Part shown: one piece after another, positions 12,001 through 23,000 of the stretch
Layout of the letters: the number at the start of each line of letters is the position of its first letter
How positions within the stretch are numbered: the stretch's first letter is position 1
Assembly (NCBI GenBank): GCA_963969365.1
Contig: OZ017748.1
Span: forward strand, 1,054,001 to 1,118,000
Length of the DNA: 64,000 nucleotides
Source of the DNA: Asterochloris sp. CNOR1
Taxonomy: Eukaryota; Chlorophyta; Trebouxiophyceae; Trebouxiales; Trebouxiaceae
Direction of reading: 5' to 3'
The notes under the pieces: generated by a model
The model's input: the letters and a program-made list of their open reading frames with translations, nothing else
What the model was told of the DNA's origin: nothing
Databases searched by the model: none
Made by a program: the position numbers and the translations under genes

Positions 12001-15000
12001 GGGGGGCATGGGAGGGGGCAGTCGCAGCCTGTTCAATGTGGGCAAGGCCCACATTGCAGTCATCGACAAAAATGCCAAGAACAAAACCATGTTCAAGGTG
12101 GGCAGAGGAGGCTCGTCATTGAGACCATGGGTCTGCCTTAAATTGAGTGCAGGGAAGGCGCAGTAGAGCTTGGCCTGCTAAGCATGCAAGGTCCTGCTCT
12201 CGCTTGCCTGCATCCGCTTGAGGCAGCGCCGTCTGTATATCGCTTGTAATGTTGCACCCTGACTGCTGACAACAGGACTGTGCCAGTCTGCAGCACTAAG
12301 GGTAGCCTGCTCCTGTGCCAATGCAGCCCTTTGCACCCTGCAAGCTGCGCCTGTTTTAGTTGCAGCAGCCAAGGCACCGTGCTGCTATGCTACCACAGCC
12401 CTGTTTGTGCATCCAACATTCTGCACTGTGCTGCTCTGCAGGATGTGGCGGGCTGTGATGAGGCCAAGACAGAGGTCATGGAGTTTGTCAACTTCCTGAA
12501 GGTTAGCTCGACTGGATGAGTCAAGGTGGTTGAATATGGAATTCCAGAGATGATGCCTGTGCAGAGGATTTAGTGCCTTTGGCAGGCAGGGTGAGGCTGG
12601 GCAGAACACCAATGCTGCTGATCACTTCTGCTCAAGACACCTGCAGGGAACACGCACAGCAGCAGTGATGCGAGTCAAAGCCATTTTCAGCACCGTTCGT
12701 GCCTGACGATACCAGACAGCCACTAGCAGTGCCTATCAGCTTCTCATTCTCATCAGCGCAAGCAGCCTATAACAGCAGGGAGCCAATGCATGCTTTTGCC
12801 CTGCAGGTCCCTGGCAAGTACAAGGAGCTGGGTGCCAAGATCCCCAAGGGCGCCCTTTTGGTGGGCCCTCCAGGCACGGGCAAGACGCTGCTGGCAAAAG
12901 CCACTGCTGGGGAGGCCAACGTCCCCTTCCTGAGCATCTCTGGCTCTGACTTCATGGAGATGTTTGTGGGGGTGGGGCCGGCACGGGTTCGCGATCTCTT
13001 CTCACAGGCTCGGGCTCAGAGTCCCTCCATCATCTTCATAGGTGGGCCTGGGCAGCGGCAGGGCTACATAAGGCTGGGGCTGGACCGTGGGCAACACTGA
13101 ATGTGGCGAACTGAAGATGCAACCAGCGCAGTCATGTAGTCAAGGACGCCATCACGCTGGCTTTGATATCTGGGACACTTGCAATGCAGCCCTGTTTGGT
13201 GGGTGCACTCAGCACCCAATGACAAGGACGCAGCTTTCCACAATATGATGTCAATGGCGTTGGCGGCGCAGCTTCGCCAGTAGCAAACCTCGCGGCTGGT
13301 GCTAACGTCACCCTTTCGCTTGTAGATGAGATTGATGCCATTGGCCGAGCACGTGGCAGAGGTGGCTTTGCCGGCGGCAATGATGAGCGTGAGAACACGC
13401 TCAACCAGCTGCTGGTGGAGATGGATGGCTTCCAGACAACTGCTGGCGTGGTGGTGTTGGCAGCCACCAATAGGCCAGACATTCTCGATAAGGCGCTGCT
13501 CAGGCCTGGCAGGTGGGGATGCAGCAGCTTGCTGTGTCTGATTCAGGCACTTTGGCCCAGTGCATAGGTATTGCTTGCTCGGCTGACCTGGCCTGACATC
13601 AGCTCTGCTCCCTGGCTGGACTTATGCTGAAGGTTGTGCTGGCAATCACCAACAAGCCAGACATCCTTGATAGGCACTCATTCAGCCTGAAAGGGGGTTT
13701 ACAGCAGCTTGCCGTTGCTGCCTATCTCAGCAAGATTAGCTTGTGCCGCTTGGTGTCCATGTCTGGCAGATGGGGCCTCAGCCTGCCGTGTCGGTCTTGC
13801 TATGCTGTGTTTTAGTTGGCCTGGCAGGCGGCTGTGTAGCATGCTGCACCTATTTTGGTTTGCTTTGCTACTTTTGGCTGGCTTTCTGTCACCATGCATA
13901 TGACAGCACAACAGCATGCTTGTAGTTGCTATCTGGCATTGTGTCTGCGCCGCTTGAATCTAGAGCACACTGATGAGCCTGTGATCTGGCCCCTGCAGAT
14001 TTGACAGGCAGATCAGCATCGACCGCCCCGACGTGACAGGGCGTGAACACATGTTCCGCATACACCTGGCCAAGCTGAAGCTGGATAAGCCGCTGGAGTA
14101 CTACTCAGAGAGGATGGCAGCCCTGACGCCTGGGTTTGCAGGTGATGAGAGTGGCACTGTCAGGTTCTCAGTCCAGTTTGTTGTATTGCCATAGCCACTG
14201 GACTCCCTCACTCATGGTCCCAGCGCATGCCTGGTGTTGCGCTTGGATGTGCAGGGGATGCCACCAGTCAGGCAGCTGCCCTTGTTGCTTGTGGCTGCTC
14301 TGAAGTGAGCTGCTTTCAGTGCCCTGAAACTGTGTTGACTGCAAGAAGCACAGCCAAAGTCAACAAATCTCATGGACTCTGCCTTGTGCAGGTGCTGATG
14401 TTGCCAATGTGGCCAATGAGGCTGCCCTCATAGCAGCCCGGCGAGGCGCTGACGCAGTCTCCATGGTGGACTTTGATGCGGCCTCAGATCGCGTTATTGG
14501 TGGGCTGGAGAAGAAGAACAAGGTGCAGTTAGCTACCCGTCAGCTATTGTGGCTCTCAAATGTGTCAAACAGTCTGCAGCTTGCCTGCCCAGCTGAGTTC
14601 GACTGTGGCAAAGGCCAGCTTTGGTGATGTTGGCTGCAAATGCTGTCTGCATGAAAGGTGCTCAGCAAGGATCGAGCGTGACATCACAGCCTGCCGTCGT
14701 TGCCAAGCCTTGCATGCTCTGCAGATTGCAGCTTGCCCTGTGCTCCACAGGTCAACAGCTGAGCAAGGTCTTTGTTGTAAAACAGTTTCCCCTGCTGACC
14801 TCATGGCAGGGCTGCACTCTCAGCTCTAACTTGTGCTTTTTAGGTGATTAGCGGGACCTTGTCCAGGGAGGGGTGGACTGCAATTGCCCTCAGGCCTCGG
14901 CTGCAGCATCAATGTATACCTCCGTGCCCTGCAGGTCAGCAACGAAGTGGAGCGCAGAACAGTGATTCACCTTGGGGTCCTTCCTTCTGTGTGCTACAGG

Positions 15001-17312
15001 TCGTCACAGTGGCAGCCCGGCATTTGTGACCCACCCTGTTGCTGCAAATATGGCTTTGGCTAGTGACATTTCTCTGGGCAAGGCATCACTTTGCGTCCTG
15101 TGCTGTTCAGGTCATTAGCAAGGTTGAGCGCAAGACTGTGGCCTATCATGAGGCTGGCCATGCAGTTGCGGCCTGGTTCCTGGAGCACGCTGAGCCCCTG
15201 CTCAAAGTCAGCATTGTGCCCCGTGGCAGCGCAGCGCTGGGCTTTGCCCAGTACCTGCCCAATGAGAACCTGCTGATGACCGTGCAGCAGATGTCAGACA
15301 TGATGTGCATGGCCCTGGGCGGGCGCGCCGCAGAGCAGGTCCTGCTGGGGAAGATTTCCACGGGTGGGCATGGGGTCAGCTGTTCCTCTTGGCGTGGCTG
15401 CCTGAGCAGGTGCTGCCAGGAGATGTCAACAGCACAGCAGGGGCTGACCCTCAGGATTGCTGTTGTGATGCTGTGCATTGCCCTGAGGCAGATGAATGGG
15501 CCCTTGCTCTCTAGTGCAAGTACTGGCCCTGTACCTTGTGTGCTGTGTCTACAAGTGGCAGCTTGTGGGGCAGCAGCTGGAATGCGGAATGATTCCGGGC
15601 TGGATGCACCGATATCTTGTGGCCTATGTGCACAAGTCAGGGACTTGCTATTGGCAGAGCAGCCTATTCAGCTTACGGCTGCAACCCATTTCCCCCAGGG
15701 CCAAGCTGTTGTGTGAAGGGATTGCATTAGCGCTTGCAGGGGCTCAGAATGACCTGGAGCGCATTACCAAGATGGCCTACAGCCAAGTGGCTATCTATGG
15801 CATGAACGAAAAGGTGAAGGTCATCTATGAGCAGCTGCAGAAGCATGAGGCACCTGACAGTGCTTTCCATAGAACGTTGCGAGGTCGACCCTGCCTCTCT
15901 GTCTGCCAATGCACCCTTCAGGGCCTCCGGGGTGCATCAACACCAGAAGCCGCCAGCTTGAGTTCACTAACTGCCTGCCTCTCACAGGTTGTCTACAGCG
16001 TCCTACATAGGCTGAGTGTTGGATTGGACATTCCACCTGCATGGGGTGACGTCAGCCGACAGTCCGCGTGCACTCCAGGCCATGTGCAAGTTGTAAAACT
16101 TGATGTGGCCTGCCTGCAGGTGGGCCTGGTGTCCTACCCCAGCGAGGAGGGCAGCTTCAACAAGCCCTTCAGCAATGACACAGCTAAGATGATTGATGTG
16201 GAGGTGCGCAAGATGGTGCAGAGCGCGTACGATCGCACAATCTCCCTTTTGACCGAGAAGAAGGCGCTGGTGACCAAGCTGGCAGAGACCCTCTTACACA
16301 AGGAGGTAAGGTCACATCGATGGGGCTCAGCACCCCACAGGCAGCATTGCTGGCCAAGGCAGGATGCATGTTGTCGTTGGCTGGCTTCACGGCTTGTGAA
16401 GCAATGGGGTGCCCTGTTTTGCTAGCGTCTGAAGCCCCAGCCTGCAGCAGCAGCTGTTGACAACCGTGAAGGGCTCCATCTACACCACCCCTTTCATGGC
16501 AGCGGGCAGCCTGCATCTACATCTGGTACTCGTGTTTTGTCTGAGCTGGTGGAGCATGTCCACTGACAACCCCTGATTCCCCCTCCTGCAGGATGTCCAT
16601 GCCTCAAACTACCACACATGTCTGCTGCCTCGTTTCCTGCAGGCGATTACAAGATGAGCCCTTGATCACCCTCAGCCTGTTGTTTTGCACCAGCTGCTGA
16701 CTCATGGTCCCCATTCCCCCTGCAGGTGGTCAATGCTGAGGACTTGGAGGAGATCCTGGGCAAGCGCCCCTGGACCTCTGCAGAGCTGCGCAACATCGAC
16801 AAGTACCGTGACGGCTTTGGTGGTGTGGCCGACCGGATGGACGATGCGCCTCAGGCACCCCCAGGTCAGCAGTGTCAGAGGAATGAGCACAGGCAGCATG
16901 GGAGTCAAATGCCCTGCAGAAGGTCATGTGCATCAAACAAACGGGCCTTGTACAAAACAGCCAAAGTTCCTGACGTCACGACTTTGGTTGCTGAATTTGT
17001 CACACGGTGGTATACCTGACCTCCAGCAGGCAATCTGTCAGGCAACCGGTGCCATTGTGGCACTCATGGGCATGCCTGAAATGCTTGCCTGGTTTGGATG
17101 CAGGCACTCCTGGTGGCAGTGGAGAGGGCCCTGCAGGTCCCTTAATTGATGGGCCTGACGCTCCCCGAGGGGCGCCTGAGGCCAGCATGGGCCCTGGGGG
17201 CGTGCACAAGCCCGGTGTAAGCAAGGGCAGCAGCGGCGTGGGTGGTGGTGGCAAGGCGGGGCCTGCTGGTGTCCACAAGCCAGGCACGGCTGGCGGCGTT
17301 GTTGCCATCTGA
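9057..17312 (+). CDS. FTSH3: Mitochondrial m-AAA protease (AFG3/FtsH3-10 type)
   Basis: ATP-dependent zinc protease of the inner mitochondrial membrane (family knowledge). Basic N-terminus from 9057 ([16 protein letters not shown]). [13 protein letters not shown] is the m-AAA signature. The exon at 10367 gives [20 protein letters not shown]1 ([13 protein letters not shown]) and [20 protein letters not shown]. The exon at ~11757 has [20 protein letters not shown] and TM2 ([13 protein letters not shown]). Walker A GPPGTGKT is at ~12875; Walker [14 protein letters not shown] is split across introns near 13040 and 13326; SRH is [17 protein letters not shown] (~13465). Zinc site HEAGH is at ~15150. 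[16 protein letters not shown] is at ~16727. The Gly/Pro-rich tail contains GVHKPG twice; stop at 17312. The Walker and zinc residues I checked are present. Several introns hold decayed exon copies. Confidence 0.94.
10243..10350 (+). repeat. Exon echo of the FtsH TM1 exon
   Basis: Copy of the following exon (10361 onward), offset 118 bp. Both begin cctgcctgcagagaccggcaag. The echo reads [17 protein letters not shown] and later repeats gcagtcctg, ctggcagtcactgtt and cgctggc, but it lacks ~20 bases at the start of TM1 and has shifted frame. It keeps an acceptor identical to that of the real exon. Confidence 0.88.
13625..13715 (+). repeat. Exon echo of the FtsH SRH exon, downstream side
   Basis: Lies about 180 bp after the end of the real exon (13445-13512). 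It repeats gtgctggcaatcaccaac and agccagacatccttgatagg against the real [11 protein letters not shown], and both are followed by a shared cagcagcttgc. It reads [11 protein letters not shown], so the unit included donor-side intron sequence. The real arginine finger has no counterpart. Confidence 0.82.
14843..14975 (+). repeat. Two short exon echoes before the FtsH peptidase exon
   Basis: The real exon (15112) opens [19 protein letters not shown]. At 14935, after ccctgcag, the intron reads [14 protein letters not shown]. At ~14844, after tttttag, a shorter and weaker match reads [10 protein letters not shown]. Both sit behind usable AG acceptors. Confidence 0.65.
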
Positions 17313-17505
17313 GCACAGGGCCTCTTTTGTGACAGCAGTGCAGATGTGCATAAGATTTTTTTATCTTGAACACCGCACATGATGTGAATGAGCCTGACCT
17401 TTTGAATGAATTCTCATGAGTTGGCAGATTTATCATCTGTCCTTGTCAGCAAATCTCCTGTACCTTTAGAAGCCTACAGCCTTTGTAAGAGTCCAGGGTG
17501 AAGCC
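17313..17505 (+). other. FtsH 3'UTR merging into SufS-like 5'UTR
   Basis: 193 bp between two genes on the same strand. A TGTAA at 17484-17488 fits the green-algal poly(A) signal for FtsH, but it is only 18 bp before the next ATG at 17506. Either the transcripts overlap or the downstream start is misplaced. Confidence 0.5.
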
Positions 17506-20500
17506 ATGCCTACGTTGCTGCCTGAGGAGATCAAGAACCACTTCCCCTGCCTGCTGAGAGAGGAGAATGGTGAGCTGCTGCATGAGACGCGCCTGATCTT
17601 GCCATGCAAGCATTGCACCTGTGGTCAGCCCGATCTTATCGTGCATGCGTTGCAATCAGGCACCAACACTCTGCAGGATACCCTTTGGTCTACCTGGATA
17701 CAGCTGCCACTGCGCAGAGGCAAGGCCTGATCAGTGCCCTGCCTGCACCATGGGCAGCGGCAGGGCCTCTGCTATGCTGTAGGGGTCACCATCTGCCTTA
17801 CCTTTTCCAAAATTGCATGCGGCGTGGCCCCTGCAGGCCGAAGGACGTTTTGGAGGCGCTGAGCAACTTCTGGTACACCCTCAACTCGCATGCCCCCAGT
17901 TGAGACTGCTCCCTGTCAGCAATCCTTGTCATGAACCCTGTCTTCAGGAAGCAGAGCTCATCCCACAGCTGCATCCTCCATCTGCTGCCTCTGCACGCCC
18001 TCAATCTTCCACCATGCACACAGCGTGCTCAGCAGCTGCATATTCAGGGGTGACGTGTGCACGCAGGTCAGCAAGCGCCATCTCTCCTTGCAGCCTGTGG
18101 ACAGTCTACAGGCTCCAAGGAGCCATGGTCTTTGCTGATCTGCCTGCACACAGTACACATGCTGCAAGGAGCGATAGTCTTTGCTGATCTGCATGCACAC
18201 ATGCTCCCACACATCACACAGCATTGACAGAGGCTCACAAGTGCCTGCGCAAGACCACCTGCATGAGGCATGCACTCTCTCTGTGCCTGCACCACCAAGA
18301 CAGGAAAGCGCTCGCGTTCAATGCTGCCTGCGGGGGGCGTGCACTCCTTGAGCGCTGGCGTTCAATGCTGCCTGCAGGGGGCGTGCACTCCTTGAGCGCC
18401 CGCGCCACCAAGGAGTACAGCGAAGCAAGGGAGACTGTGGCCAGGTTTGTGAAGGCTCGGGGGGCAGATGAGATCATCTTCACCCGGTGAGGACCCTGTT
18501 GAGCCACCCCTGCTTGTCTGTTGTCAGCGCATGCAGCTGGCTGGCATGCAGCTGCCTCTGCTCTGCTCAGGCGGCCAGCCCGCTGATGCATGCTGCCAGC
18601 TGCACCTGGCCGCAGCAGGCGAGCTTGCCACATGTTCAATTCCCGGGGGATGCTGCTGGAGGTCGCCTGTGGCATTTTGACCCAGACGGGCATGGCAGAC
18701 CCATTCGATGTCTGCTGACAGGAATGCAACTGAGGGGTTGAACCTGGTGGCCAACACCTGGGGCAGGGCCAACCTGAAGCCTGGAGATGAGGCAAGCCTG
18801 CAGACCTCCACGCAAGTTGCGTTGTGTATACACTGCTTGTGTGGCAGCCATGCAGTGAACCTCCCTTGCCGCCCGCATGGCAGCAGTTGTACTTAGGCAT
18901 CTGAGCCCTGCAAACAGTGGTTGCGCGCCATCGTCTGAGTGCAATGGCAGTGCGTACAAGTCATGGTGAGCGGAACCTGCCAGCACCTTGCCCTGCAGCT
19001 CAAGCGCCGGTGCAGAGCAAGCCTGTTACCGTTACTGCAGTACCTGCTCTGCCCTGCTGCACATGTGGCTGTATGCCACACTGCTTCCACAGCTCCTGCA
19101 GGTCATCATGAGTGTGGCACAGCACCCCCTGCCCTGTCATCTTTGCATCAAACACCCACACACTTGAGCTGGTACTGAGTCCAGCAGTGCTTACAGATCA
19201 TCATGAGTGTGGCAGACCACCACTCTGCCCTTCTGCCCTGGCGGCGGGTGGCCTCTGAGAAGGGGGCAGTTATCAAATACGTGCAGCTGACCCCGGAGCA
19301 GGAGCCCAACATGGAGCACTTCAAGTCCCTGCTGAGCAGCAAGACCGCTGCGGTCTGCATGGTTCACCTCAGCAACGTGCTGGGGTTCAGGCTGGACGCT
19401 GCCGCTGTGGCCAGGGAGGCTCACAAGGTGTCGTCTCCTGCTTGCTGCGTGCCACATGACTTGTGGGCAGGGCGGCTGTTATGCAAGGGGGAGTGTTGTA
19501 GGCTCTAAAAGTAGACATGGTCGTTGTGGCCTGCCAGGCACACAAGGTGAGTCCATGCATGTGCACTCAGGGCGTGAGCAGGGAGCAGCACTGCCACCAA
19601 TGGTGGCGTCTGCAACAAGGGGCTTGGCAAGGTGGGTGCAGCAGCTGAGAATGGCACAGACAGTTCTGTTTGCTGCAGGCTGCATGCGCAGTGGCTGGGC
19701 CGCTCGCTGTGGAGCGTGTCTCAAGCTTCAAGCTGTGACAAGCAGCTGTGGCCTGAGAAGCATGTGCACTTGCCTGCTCCATGCTGGAAGCCACCACCCA
19801 GAGGTGTGCCCGTAGGGTGCTGGGTTGCTTTTTAGGCTGCCAACACAAGAAGGTTCCATTGCTTGTGGCAATCGATGACGTGTGCACATCTGCTGCTGCT
19901 GTCAGCTGCTGGGTTCCACTCAGGCTTCCAAGAGGTCTAGATCAGCACTTGGGGAATGAGGTGCTTGTCTCCTCCCATGCCTGCATGCCACAAGCGTGCC
20001 TGCAAGCAGCCTATGTCTTGCAGCATGCATGTATCAACACATGCCTTCAGACAAAGGTGTGGGCATCACTCACGATATTCTGTGCTAATGTGTGTAGGTG
20101 GGGGCGGTGGTGTGCCTGGACAGCTGCCAGGCTGTGCCCCACATGCCGGTAGACGTGCAGGGCATGGGGCTGGACTTCATGTGCGTCTCAGGCCACAAGA
20201 TGTGCGCCCCCACAGGGATTGGCTTCGTCTGGGGCCGCCGCGAGCTGCTTGCCAAGATGCCGCCTCATTTGGTGGGCGGCGAGATGAGCAGGCAGGTTTC
20301 CTGGCTGCTGTGCCTGCTGAGTATGCTGTGCTTGTGAGGAAACACATGCTGGCAAGTTTCCAGGCTGCTGTACGCATTGTGCAGCCTCTGTTTGGGAGCA
20401 CTCCAGCTCCCAAATGCCTTTGGTCGCTGAGTTCCGCAGCTGGCCTGCGTCCAGAGACAGCGAGTGATGGTGGCACAGCATTTGGAAGTGACCTGAACAG

Positions 20501-23000
20501 GTTTGCCATGTTCCGCAGTTGCTTTGTGGTGCTGCTTTGCACTTGGCCAAGCATGTGTGCCAGACCTTGCACCACTGCGTCACATTGCCGCACTGCTTGC
20601 CAGTATACTCAGCACTTGGCCCAGCATGTGAGCCAGACCTTGCACCATTGCGTCACATAGCCGCACTGCTTGCCAGTATACCCATCAAGCCAGCTGCATG
20701 CCATCACAGGCTGGTACGGCTCAGCACAGAGGCAGCTGCACTCGTGTGCTGCAGGCGCATGACTTGCAAGGGTGAAGGGGTTGCGCCAGCGCTGTTGTGC
20801 CTTGCACACACACTGATGCTGGTGCGACCTGAACCCCCCTGGTGCGAGTGTGTCATACAGATCAGGTGGCGACGCCATGCCCTGCAGGCGTGAGTGTCCA
20901 GGTGGTGCTGAGCTGCAGCGGAGCAGCTGTGTGCTGCAGTCACAAAAACCCCATGGTGGGTTGCACTCGATCAGTGCTGAACAGCACTGTCATGAGCCCT
21001 GCATGCAGGCAGGTCACAGCCCAATATGCCAACACGCTGTGGTCCACCAGGCATGTCACTGAAACTGATCCAGCCCTGCAGGCATGTCACCTTCAATGAC
21101 AGGGAGTGGGAGGACCCCCCGCTGAGGTTTGAGGCAGGGACAGCCCCCATGGGCGAGGCAGTGGCTCTGGCCGCAGCCTGCGTCTACCTGAGCGGCATCG
21201 GCATGACAGACATCGCCGACCACAGCGCTGAGCAGGCAGCCTATGCGTACAGAGAGGTCAGTGCTGCTGTGCACTGGGGAGTGACTGCAGAAGCACGCTT
21301 AGCACATTTGTTTGGGAGGTAAGGACACGTGGACTGGAGAGGCCACAGCGCTGAGCGGGCAGCATAGTTGTATGCAGAGGCTGTACTGGAACTGTTGCTG
21401 TTGCGCTGCACTTGGCGCACATGGTTGGCTGGGGCACACAGCAAAAGTGCAAAGCATAGTGCCTGACGCCTCTCCTGCAGCTATCAAAGATGCCGGGAGT
21501 GCATGTGTATGGCCCGCCGCCCACCACAGAGTACAGGCACACGGCTTTGGTGTGCTACAATGTGGATGGTGCTCACGCAATGGACGTGTGTCACTTCCTG
21601 GATCTGCATGGTGAGCTGAGCTGTGTGCACATCAGAGCCCTCACACATGCACTGCCTCCCTGCTAGGCTGTGTGTCCATCAATCCCCTGCCATGCCCGCT
21701 GCTGTGTTCTGCTTTGTCAGCTGTTGTACACAGAGCACTTCTATGCAGTGCTGTCTATGCGTTGCTGGACCACATGACAAACTTAACCTGCGTAGTCCCT
21801 CCTGGACCAGCATGGAGATGCTTGACCTCATTCTCTTCAGCCATCCACGTCTTAGAACAGGTGCTGCCCTAGCCCACATGGCACAGCAAGGTGCAGCTGC
21901 GTGAGCTGCTGGAACACTGTCCCACAGCAGGCGCTGCGCTTTGTCTGCTGCTGCGCAGGCTACCAGGAGGAACCGGCCTGTGCAGCCAAGACGGTCTGTC
22001 ACCTCTGATGGCACAAGCTCGTGCAGGACTTATCAGACAGGTTGCAGCTGCTGCTGTGCAGGCATTGCTGGGCAGGCACTGCTGTCTCCCTGCAGGCGAT
22101 GCCAAAGAGGTGGCAGCTGCTGCTCTGCAAGCAGCACTGTCAAGGCCGGGCATCACAACCTCCAGCCACTTGCAAGGAGGTGCTGCTGGGGTCAGGGGGA
22201 CTCGCTGTGCACGCTAGATATCAAACAAGACCGCGGCTAGTGCTGTGCAGGCATTGCTGTCAGGGCAGGGCATCATAATGTCCAGCCCCTTCACGAGGAG
22301 GTGCTGCACATGCCAGAGGGGCTCAGTGTGCGTGCCAGCTTCTACATGTACAACACCCGAAAGGTGAGGTCTAGACTGAACTCCATAGGATGCTCGTCCC
22401 ATTTTCAGTGGCCCCTCAACGTGTCTGCCATAGGCACAGAGTTTGCTGCAGTCACTTGCTTTGGAGCTTCCATGTATTGTGCAGTGAGGTCTGAGCTGAC
22501 ATTCCTCCCTGTTGCTCCTCGCTGCACCCCACAAAGCCCACCCTCACACTTATTTGAGAGCGTGCTCTGTGTTGTGCACTGCCTCAGCACAAAGAAGTGG
22601 CTCCCAGCAGGAGTCCAGTCTGTGCTCTGCAAGAGAGATCTGAGACGCGGCGCACGCTGCAGGATGTGGACTGCTTCCTGGAGGTGAGTGCCCCAGCAGG
22701 AGCGTCTGGCAGAGTTCTTCATGTATGCATCAAGCTAGCTTGTGCTTGCCTGCCTTTCCATGTCTCCCTGCTGGTCTCCACTGCATGCACCACAAGTGAC
22801 AGCCTTTTGATGCACCACGCTGTCTACAGCTCCCCCCAAGGCACCATGCACTGCTTTGCAACTGACCGCTCATCATCTCCCGCCTCTCACAGGTCATGGG
22901 CAAGTTTGTGGCTGAGGTGCAGCAGGGACATCGCTCAGATCAGGTGCTGAGGGACGAGCTCCGCAGCAGAGCTGTGAGGGAAGATCTGTACAACCTGTAG
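17506..23000 (+). CDS. SUFS: SufS-like class V aminotransferase lacking the catalytic Cys
   Basis: Group II cysteine desulfurase/selenocysteine lyase family; the plastid member supplies sulfur for Fe-S assembly (family knowledge). Start 17506 (MPTLLPEEIKNHFPCLLREE), then YPLVYLDTAATAQR (~17680), PKDVLEALSNFWYTL (~17838), VHSLSARATKEYSEARETV (~18377), NATEGLNLVANTWGRANL (~18720), VADHHSALLPWRR (~19205), HLSNVLGF, and DSCQAVPHMPVDVQGMGLDF followed by the PLP lysine in SGHKMCAPTGIGF (~20190). Exon 22251 onward reads IAVRAGHHNVQPLHEEV. The family has HHC there, so the active-site Cys is Asn. MYNTRK joins a 21-base microexon (22663-22683, DVDCFLE); the last exon ends EDLYNL, stop 23000. No clear transit peptide is seen. 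One junction, after WYTLNSH near 17890, lacks an obvious GT donor. Aminotransferase fold is certain; desulfurase activity is doubtful. Confidence 0.88.
18255..18357 (+). repeat. Two echoes before the SufS VHSLSARATKEY exon
   Basis: The real exon starts at ~18376. Immediately upstream is a near-perfect ~51 bp tandem copy (ttcaatgctgcctgc, then gggggcgtgcactccttgagcgc at 18317-18355). Before that is an older copy (ggcatgcactctctctg, then caccaccaag at ~18264-18300). Three successive acceptors result. Confidence 0.85.
19098..19135 (+). repeat. Echo of the SufS VADHHSALLPW exon start
   Basis: ctgcaggtcatcatgagtgtggcac at 19095-19119 repeats the real exon start at 19196 (atcatcatgagtgtggcag). After about 20 bases similarity falls to scattered matches such as cccctgccctg versus cttctgccctg. 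Confidence 0.7.
20535..20690 (+). repeat. 76-bp intronic tandem repeat in the SufS-like gene
   Basis: Two copies, about 90% identical, both containing gccagaccttgcacca, tgcgtcacat and gccgcactgcttgccagtat, beginning at ~20539 and ~20615. Neither matches an exon of the gene. This is recent, non-coding tandem duplication. Confidence 0.9.
22050..22245 (+). repeat. Two echoes of the SufS active-site exon
   Basis: The real exon begins at 22251 after gctgtgcag (gcattgctgtcagggcaggg). Copy one at 22056 repeats gtgcaggcattgctg and then diverges. Copy two at ~22132-22190 reads VKAGHHNLQPL against the real VRAGHHNVQPL and shares gcaaggaggtgctg with the real gaggaggtgctg. Copy two also has Asn at the catalytic-Cys position. 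Confidence 0.85.

Noticed and set aside
18625-18660. tRNA B-box-like sequence (gttcaattcccgg)
   Set aside because: No matching A box, anticodon stem or acceptor stem around it, and it lies in an intron of the SufS-like gene. No tRNA seen in the window.
20535-20690. 76-bp tandem repeat as an exon echo
   Set aside because: Neither copy resembles a SufS exon. It is intronic tandem duplication without exon content, though possibly from the same process.
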